Shown here piece by piece: positions 59,414 through 64,000 of a stretch of 64,000 nt of DNA. The position numbers and the translations under genes are program-made. This DNA is from Streptomyces sp. NBC_00659 (lineage in GTDB: Bacteria > Actinomycetota > Actinomycetes > Streptomycetales > Streptomycetaceae), in NCBI RefSeq assembly GCF_036226925.1, contig NZ_CP109031.1, positions 7,006,001 through 7,070,000 on the forward strand, given 5' to 3'. Below the pieces are notes generated by a model that was given only the letters and a program-made list of their open reading frames with translations, was not told where the DNA came from and searched no databases. Each line of letters begins with the position of its first letter. Position 1 is the first letter of the stretch.

Positions 59414-60637
59414 ATGGGATTCCATGTCGACTCCGAGGCCGGGCGGCTGCGCCGCGTCATCCTGCACCGGCCCGATCTCGAGCTCAAAAGGCTCACCCCC
59501 AGCAACAAGGACGCGCTCCTCTTCGACGACGTGCTGTGGGTGCGCCGGGCGCGCGCGGAACACGACGGGTTCGCCGACGTGCTGCGCGACCGTGGGGTCA
59601 CCGTCCACCTCTTCGGCGACCTGCTCACCGAGACCGTGGCCATCGGGGAGGCCAGGTCGCTCGTCCTGGACCGGGTCTTCGACGAGAAGGAGTACGGTCC
59701 GCTCGCCACCGACCATCTCCGGGCCGCCTTCGAGGCCATGCCCGCCCCGGAACTGGCGTCCGTGCTCGTCGGCGGCATGACCAAGCGCGAGTTCCTGGAC
59801 GCGCACGCGGAACCCACCTCCGTGCGCTTCCATGTCATGGACCTCGACGACTTCCTCCTGCGGCCGCTGCCCAACCACCTCTTCACCCGTGACACCTCCG
59901 CCTGGATCTACGACGGGGTCTCCATCAACGCCATGCGCTGGCCGGCCCGGCAGCGCGAGACCGTGCACTTCGAGGCGATCTACCGGCATCACCCGCTCTT
60001 CCGCGGCGAGGACTTCAACCTCTGGTCGGAGGGGCAGGCGGACTACCCGTCCACCATCGAGGGCGGCGACGTCCTCGTCATCGGCAGCGGCGCGGTGCTC
60101 ATCGGCATGAGCGAGCGGACGACGCCCCAGGCCGTCGAGATGCTCGCCCACAAGCTGTTCGCGGCCGGCTCGGCCCGCACCATCGTGGCGCTCGACATGC
60201 CCAAGCGGCGCGCGCTCATGCACCTCGACACGGTGATGACGATGGTCGACGGCGACATCTTCACGCAGTACGCCGGGCTCGGCATGCTCCGCTCGTACAC
60301 CATCGAGCCGGGCGTGGGAGACAGGGAACTGAAGGTCACCGACCACCCCCCGGAGCACATGCACCGTGCCATCGCGGCGGCGCTCGGCCTCAACGAGATC
60401 CGGGTCCTGACCGCCACGCAGGACGTGCACGCGGCCGAACGGGAGCAGTGGGACGACGGCTGCAACGTCCTCGCCGTCGAGCCGGGCGTCGTGATCGCCT
60501 ACGAGCGCAACTCCACCACCAACACCCATCTGCGCAAGCAGGGCATCGAGGTGATCGAGATCCCGGGCAGTGAGCTGGGCAGGGGGAGGGGCGGCCCCCG
60601 CTGCATGAGCTGTCCCGTCGTGCGGGACCCCGTGTAG
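59414..60637 (+). CDS. arcA: Arginine deiminase
   Basis: A 407-residue enzyme hydrolysing arginine to citrulline and ammonia. The substrate and catalytic motifs are visible: [29 protein letters not shown] and the nucleophile Cys397 in PRCMSCPV. Length is normal. AGGA lies 7 nt before ATG 59414. The ornithine carbamoyltransferase gene 143 bp downstream completes two steps of the arginine deiminase pathway; carbamate kinase is not in the window. Confidence 0.95.
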   Translation: MGFHVDSEAGRLRRVILHRPDLELKRLTPSNKDALLFDDVLWVRRARAEHDGFADVLRDRGVTVHLFGDLLTETVAIGEARSLVLDRVFDEKEYGPLATDHLRAAFEAMPAPELASVLVGGMTKREFLDAHAEPTSVRFHVMDLDDFLLRPLPNHLFTRDTSAWIYDGVSINAMRWPARQRETVHFEAIYRHHPLFRGEDFNLWSEGQADYPSTIEGGDVLVIGSGAVLIGMSERTTPQAVEMLAHKLFAAGSARTIVALDMPKRRALMHLDTVMTMVDGDIFTQYAGLGMLRSYTIEPGVGDRELKVTDHPPEHMHRAIAAALGLNEIRVLTATQDVHAAEREQWDDGCNVLAVEPGVVIAYERNSTTNTHLRKQGIEVIEIPGSELGRGRGGPRCMSCPVVRDPV

Positions 60638-60700
60638 GAGCCCGCGCGGGGCCGTTGGGCGGGGTCGTCGCGCGGAGTCGGCACGGAGTCGAACGATCGA

Positions 60701-60740
60701 CCGTATATAAATGCTGAGGGTCGTATAGAATTTCAGGCGT
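60701..60740 (+). promoter_or_regulatory. Tandem AT-rich 20-bp boxes, candidate ArgR sites
   Basis: CCGTATATAAATGCTGAGGG (60701-60720) and TCGTATAGAATTTCAGGCGT (60721-60740) align as direct repeats with identical GTATA and AT-rich centres, as for paired ARG boxes. They lie 40 bp before the carbamoyltransferase gene. They could also include its -10. Confidence 0.45.
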
Positions 60741-60780
60741 CCGGTCCCGTCCTCGTCCCCGTCATCCCTGGAGCGCCCCC

Positions 60781-61788
60781 ATGGCGACAGTCCCGACCGC
60801 CCTCGCCGGCCGTCACTTCCTCAAGGAGCTGGACTTCACGGAGGAGGAGTTCCTCGGCCTGGTCGAGCTGGCCGCCGGGCTCAAGGCGGCCAAGAGGGCC
60901 GGGGTGGAGACCCGGTATCTCCGGGGCAGGAACATCGCGCTGATCTTCGAGAAGACCTCGACGCGTACCCGCTGCGCCTTCGAGGTCGCGGCCGCGGACC
61001 AGGGTGCCTCGACGACGTATCTGGACCCGAACGGCTCGCAGATCGGTCACAAGGAGTCCGTGAAGGACACCGCCCGTGTGCTCGGCCGCATGTTCGACGC
61101 GATCGAGTACCGCGGCGACAGCCAGTCCGCGTTGGAGGAGCTGGCCGCCCACGCCGGAGTGCCGGTCTACAACGGCCTCACCGACGCATGGCACCCCACC
61201 CAGATGCTGGCCGACGTCCTCACCATGACCGAGCACTGCGCCAAGCCGGTCGATGAGATCACCTTCGCCTACATGGGTGACGCCCGTTTCAACATGGGCA
61301 ACTCGTACGTGATCACCGGCGCGCTGCTCGGCATGGATGTGCGGATAGTGGCTCCCCAGGCCTACTGGCCGGCCGACGAGATCGTCGAGAAGGCCCGCGA
61401 ACTCGCCGCGAAGAGCGGCGGCAGCGTCACCCTCACCGAGCAGGTGGGCGAAGGCGTGCGGGGTGCCGACTTCGTGGCCACCGACGTCTGGGTCTCCATG
61501 GGGGAGCCCAAGGAGGTGTGGGCCGAGCGCATCGGCGCCCTGGTCCCGTACGCCGTGACCATGGACGTACTGCGCGCCACCGGGAACCCGGACGTCAGGT
61601 TCCTGCACTGCCTGCCGGCCTTCCACGACCTCGGCACCCGGGTCGGCCGCGAGCTGTACGAGGTGTACGGACTCGACTCGCTGGAGGTCACCGACGAGGT
61701 CTTCGAGTCGGCGCATTCCGTCGTCTTCGACCAGGCCGAGAACCGGCTGCACACCATCAAGGCGATCATGGTCGCCACGCTGGCCTGA
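60781..61788 (+). CDS. Ornithine carbamoyltransferase
   Basis: A 335-residue carbamoyltransferase with carbamoyl-phosphate motif [12 protein letters not shown] (about 58-69), HPTQMLAD (about 138) and the ornithine-binding HCLPAFHD (about 278-285). Its position after arcA suggests the catabolic ArcB role, phosphorolysing citrulline to carbamoyl phosphate, though the fold is shared with anabolic ArgF. ATG 60781 follows GGAG. Downstream 61789-61896 holds GGCCCGTA repeats. Confidence 0.93.
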   Translation: MATVPTALAGRHFLKELDFTEEEFLGLVELAAGLKAAKRAGVETRYLRGRNIALIFEKTSTRTRCAFEVAAADQGASTTYLDPNGSQIGHKESVKDTARVLGRMFDAIEYRGDSQSALEELAAHAGVPVYNGLTDAWHPTQMLADVLTMTEHCAKPVDEITFAYMGDARFNMGNSYVITGALLGMDVRIVAPQAYWPADEIVEKARELAAKSGGSVTLTEQVGEGVRGADFVATDVWVSMGEPKEVWAERIGALVPYAVTMDVLRATGNPDVRFLHCLPAFHDLGTRVGRELYEVYGLDSLEVTDEVFESAHSVVFDQAENRLHTIKAIMVATLA

Positions 61789-61896
61789 TCATCCCGTGGG
61801 CGCCCAGGCCCGTAGACGTAGATCCCTGGGCCCGTAGCCCGCAGGCCCGTACATCCGTACGTGTCTGCGGGTGACGCGCGTGTCCCGTGTGGGCCG

Positions 61897-62337
61897 CTAC
61901 AGCGCCGGCTGCCGCTGGGCGGGAATCACGGGCAGCCTGAACCAGACCGCCTTGCCCGAGTCGGTGGGGCGGTGCCCGCAGGCCGAGCTGAGGGCGCGGA
62001 GCAGCAGCAGGCCGCGCCCGTGCTCCTGCCAGGGGTCCGGCTCGCCGGGCGGGTGCGGCAGCGTCAGATCGAGGGGCGGCTCCGGGTCCGGGTCGTGCAC
62101 TTCGACCCGGCAGCCGGTCGGCATCAGTTCCACGACCAGCTCTATCGGTCCGTCGCCCGCGGTGTGCTCGACCGCGTTGGCGACCAGCTCCGCGGTGAGC
62201 AGCTCGGCGGTGTCGCTGTCGGCCGCGTGTTCCCGTTCCGCGAGTGCCGTGCGGACCAGGGCGCGGGCGACCGGCACGGCCGCGACGGTGTGCGGCAGCG
62301 CGATGCGCCAGGAGGCGGGTACTGGGGTGTCGTGCAA
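61897..62337 (-). CDS. RsbW-like anti-sigma-factor-type ATP-binding protein
   Basis: A 146-residue GHKL ATPase domain: N box ELLTAELVANAVEHT (about 45-59), a G1 loop with VEVHDPDPEPP in place of the canonical DxGxG, and G2 EHGRGLLLLRALS (about 104-116). Many such stand-alone proteins in streptomycetes act as serine kinases on anti-anti-sigma factors. The start appears to be TTG 62337, since the frame is closed upstream and no ATG/GTG is available. No sigma or antagonist gene is adjacent. Confidence 0.85.
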   Translation of the reverse strand: MHDTPVPASWRIALPHTVAAVPVARALVRTALAEREHAADSDTAELLTAELVANAVEHTAGDGPIELVVELMPTGCRVEVHDPDPEPPLDLTLPHPPGEPDPWQEHGRGLLLLRALSSACGHRPTDSGKAVWFRLPVIPAQRQPAL

Positions 62338-62671
62338 GGCGGGTCCGTTCGTGGAGCAGGCTGTCCTGCTTACAACCTAAGGAATGGTACGGCGCCATCG
62401 GGTGAACGCGCTCGGCGGACTGTTCAGGGACATCGGCCGATGCGTTCCGGAGGGGACAAGGCCTCCTTTCGGGACGTTCGGTCCGATACGGACTGTGTAC
62501 CCGGACAAACGGCCCTCCTCCCGCCTCCGGCCCCGTCGTTACACGGCTATCGACAATCCGTGACGCGGTGACGGACCACGGTCCCCTCGCGCCCCCGTTC
62601 ACGACCTGCGACCGTTTCGTCACGGACCGCGCCCCGTCCTTCGCGTCTCGTGGTCCATCCGCTCTATCGCG

Positions 62672-62699
62672 CACTCATGACGACAGTCACGAATGAGTG
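62672..62699. promoter_or_regulatory. Inverted repeat CACTCAT-N14-ATGAGTG
   Basis: Perfect 7-bp arms 56 bp before the enoyl-CoA hydratase gene, in the gene-free gap 62338-62754. It could bind a regulator sensing aromatic acyl-CoA. The rest of the gap shows only weak CCGTGACG-like repeats near 62545-62585. Confidence 0.4.
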
Positions 62700-62754
62700 A
62701 TAACTTGGTGGGACAGCCGTATCGCGTCGCCCCCGCCCTAGGAGGCCGCCCGCC

Positions 62755-63582
62755 ATGAGTCCCTTCACCGGCTCCGCCGGCCGCACCGCCGACTGGCAGC
62801 ATCTGAGGTACGAGCTCACCGACGGCGTCGCCACGGTCACCCTGGCCCGCCCCGAGAAACTCAACGCGCTCACCTTCGGTGCCTACGCAGACCTGCGCGA
62901 CCTGCTCGCCGAGCTGTCCCGCGAGCGGTCCGTGCGCGCACTGGTGCTCGCCGGCGAGGGCCGCGGATTCTGCTCCGGCGGCGACGTCGACGAGATCATC
63001 GGCGCGACCCTCTCCATGGACACCGCCCAGCTCCTCGACTTCAACCGGATGACCGGGCAGGTCGTCAGGGCCGTACGGGAATGCCCGTTCCCGGTGATCG
63101 CCGCGGTGCACGGCGTGGCGGCGGGCGCCGGAGCCGTGCTGGCGCTGGCCGCGGATTTCCGGGTGGCCGACCCGAGCGCCCGCTTCGCCTTCCTCTTCAC
63201 CCGGGTCGGTCTGTCCGGCGGCGACATGGGCGCGGCCTATCTGCTGCCCCGTGTGGTCGGGCTCGGACACGCGACCCGGCTGCTGATGCTCGGCGAACCG
63301 GTGCGCGCGCCCGAGGCCGAACGCATCGGGCTGATCAGCGAACTCACCGACGAGGGGCACGCCGACGAGGGTGCCCAGGCACTGGCCCGCCGTCTCGCCG
63401 ACGGTCCGGCCCTGGCGTACGCCCAGACGAAGGCGCTGCTCACCGCCGAGCTGGACATGCCGCTCGCGGCCGCCGTCGAACTGGACGCCGCGACCCAGGC
63501 CCTGCTGATGAACGGCGAGGACTACACCGAGTTCCACGCCGCCTTCACCGAGAAGCGGGCCCCGAAGTGGCAGGGGAGGTGA
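62755..63582 (+). CDS. Enoyl-CoA hydratase/isomerase family protein
   Basis: A 275-residue crotonase-fold enzyme. The oxyanion-hole segments are RPEKLNALTF (about 32-41), GEGRGFCSGGDVDE (about 68-81) and HGVAAGAGAVLALAADFRV (about 119-137), and it has Asp/Gly-rich VGLSGGDMGAAYLL. ATG 62755 has AGGAGG upstream. It is 7 bp from the next gene, which resembles a salicylyl-CoA hydroxylase, so it likely acts on an aromatic or ring-opened CoA thioester. Confidence 0.9.
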   Translation: MSPFTGSAGRTADWQHLRYELTDGVATVTLARPEKLNALTFGAYADLRDLLAELSRERSVRALVLAGEGRGFCSGGDVDEIIGATLSMDTAQLLDFNRMTGQVVRAVRECPFPVIAAVHGVAAGAGAVLALAADFRVADPSARFAFLFTRVGLSGGDMGAAYLLPRVVGLGHATRLLMLGEPVRAPEAERIGLISELTDEGHADEGAQALARRLADGPALAYAQTKALLTAELDMPLAAAVELDAATQALLMNGEDYTEFHAAFTEKRAPKWQGR

Positions 63583-63589
63583 GCCCGGG

Positions 63590-64000
63590 ATGCGCGTGAA
63601 GGCCGGCGTGAGGCGGGTCGCGGTGATCGGCGGTGGCCCTGGCGGACTCTACGCCGCGGCCCTCCTCAAACGCCTGGACCCGGCCCGCGAGATCACCGTC
63701 TGGGAACGCAACGCGCCCGACGACACCTTCGGCTTCGGCGTCGTCCTGTCCGACGAGACCCTCGGCGGCATCGAGCACGCCGACCCGGTCGTGTACGCGG
63801 CGCTCCAGGCCGAGTTCGTCCGCTGGGACGACATCGACATCGTGCACCGCGGAGTGCGGCACACCTCCGGCGGTCACGGCTTCGCGGCGCTCGGACGGCG
63901 CCGGCTCCTGGAGATCCTGCACGAACGCTGCCGCTCGCTCGGCGTCGACCTGCGCTTCTCGGCCGAAGCCCCGCCCGTGGACGAACTCATGGCGGCCTAC
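63590..64000 (+). CDS. Salicylyl-CoA 5-hydroxylase-like FAD monooxygenase (5' part)
   Basis: The first 137 codons of a flavoprotein starting at ATG 63590 behind GGAGGTGA. VAVIGGGPGGLYAAALLKR (about 11-29) binds FAD, and FGFGVVLSDETLGGIEHADP with RRRLLEILHERCRSLGVD are typical of bifunctional salicylyl-CoA 5-hydroxylase/oxidoreductases. These convert salicylyl-CoA to gentisyl-CoA. The gene runs off the right edge, so the C-terminal part, which decides whether it is bifunctional, is not visible. Confidence 0.85.
   Translation, partial: MRVKAGVRRVAVIGGGPGGLYAAALLKRLDPAREITVWERNAPDDTFGFGVVLSDETLGGIEHADPVVYAALQAEFVRWDDIDIVHRGVRHTSGGHGFAALGRRRLLEILHERCRSLGVDLRFSAEAPPVDELMAAY

Noticed and set aside
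62384..62674. Minus-strand frames in the gap before the enoyl-CoA hydratase
   Set aside because: No ribosome site, poor codon bias and no recognisable protein features.

Overview
The window is a stretch of a Streptomyces-type actinobacterial chromosome. Evidence is the very high GC with G/C-biased third codon positions, frequent GTG starts, ATGA/GTGA stop-start overlaps, and many families typical of streptomycetes: CutRS, DUF4193, DUF3093, DUF3710, DUF3159, DUF6099, an XRE/DUF397 pair and F420-dependent luciferase-like oxidoreductases. I saw no rRNA, tRNA, CRISPR array or transposase. Most of it reads as chromosomal core with accessory patches.

Layout. 1-5300: the end of a Ser/Pro/Thr-rich protein, an MFS transporter/aldonolactone oxidase pair behind a candidate iron box, ferrochelatase, an inositol-monophosphatase-family enzyme and a 57-residue protein. 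5700-11800: CutRS, then the DUF4193, DUF3093, thioesterase, dUTPase and DUF3710 block. 11900-22100: a secreted alginate-lyase-like enzyme, then KdpD/KdpE without kdpFABC, an OB-fold protein, a DUF3159 membrane protein, two TrkA/RCK proteins, a 31-residue membrane micropeptide and a large KimA-like permease. Four of these genes point to potassium homeostasis. 22200-29200: a TRAM/TrmA-type RNA methyltransferase, then an LmeA-like (DUF2993) and MMPL operon divergent from its own two-component system.

29300-38800 is more accessory: two small paired genes, a decayed promoter region matching the one in front of an intact XRE/DUF397 pair, an exported protein plus lipoprotein pair, a frameshifted membrane gene, an HxlR/SRPBCC/F420-oxidoreductase group and two membrane proteins. 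39100-43300 holds the most unusual module: an unknown 479-residue protein, a MoxR-type AAA+ ATPase and a protein fusing an HExxH putative metallopeptidase domain to a VWA/MIDAS domain. 43500-52500 has two short-chain dehydrogenases, a polytopic membrane protein, a double Mop protein, a solitary SepF paralogue, a RecF-like ATPase, a MazG-like enzyme, DUF6099, an F420 oxidoreductase and a TetR regulator with two perfect palindromic operators. 52800-56900 encodes the Hen1/Pnkp RNA-repair pair. The right end has a NAD-kinase-like/SPFH pair, arginine deiminase plus ornithine carbamoyltransferase, an anti-sigma-type ATPase, and the start of an enoyl-CoA hydratase/salicylyl-CoA 5-hydroxylase operon.

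Two themes recur. Several promoters seem to fire leaderless GTG-initiated genes. Short tandem repeats repeatedly sit at or just after stop codons, with unit lengths from 6 to 37 bp.
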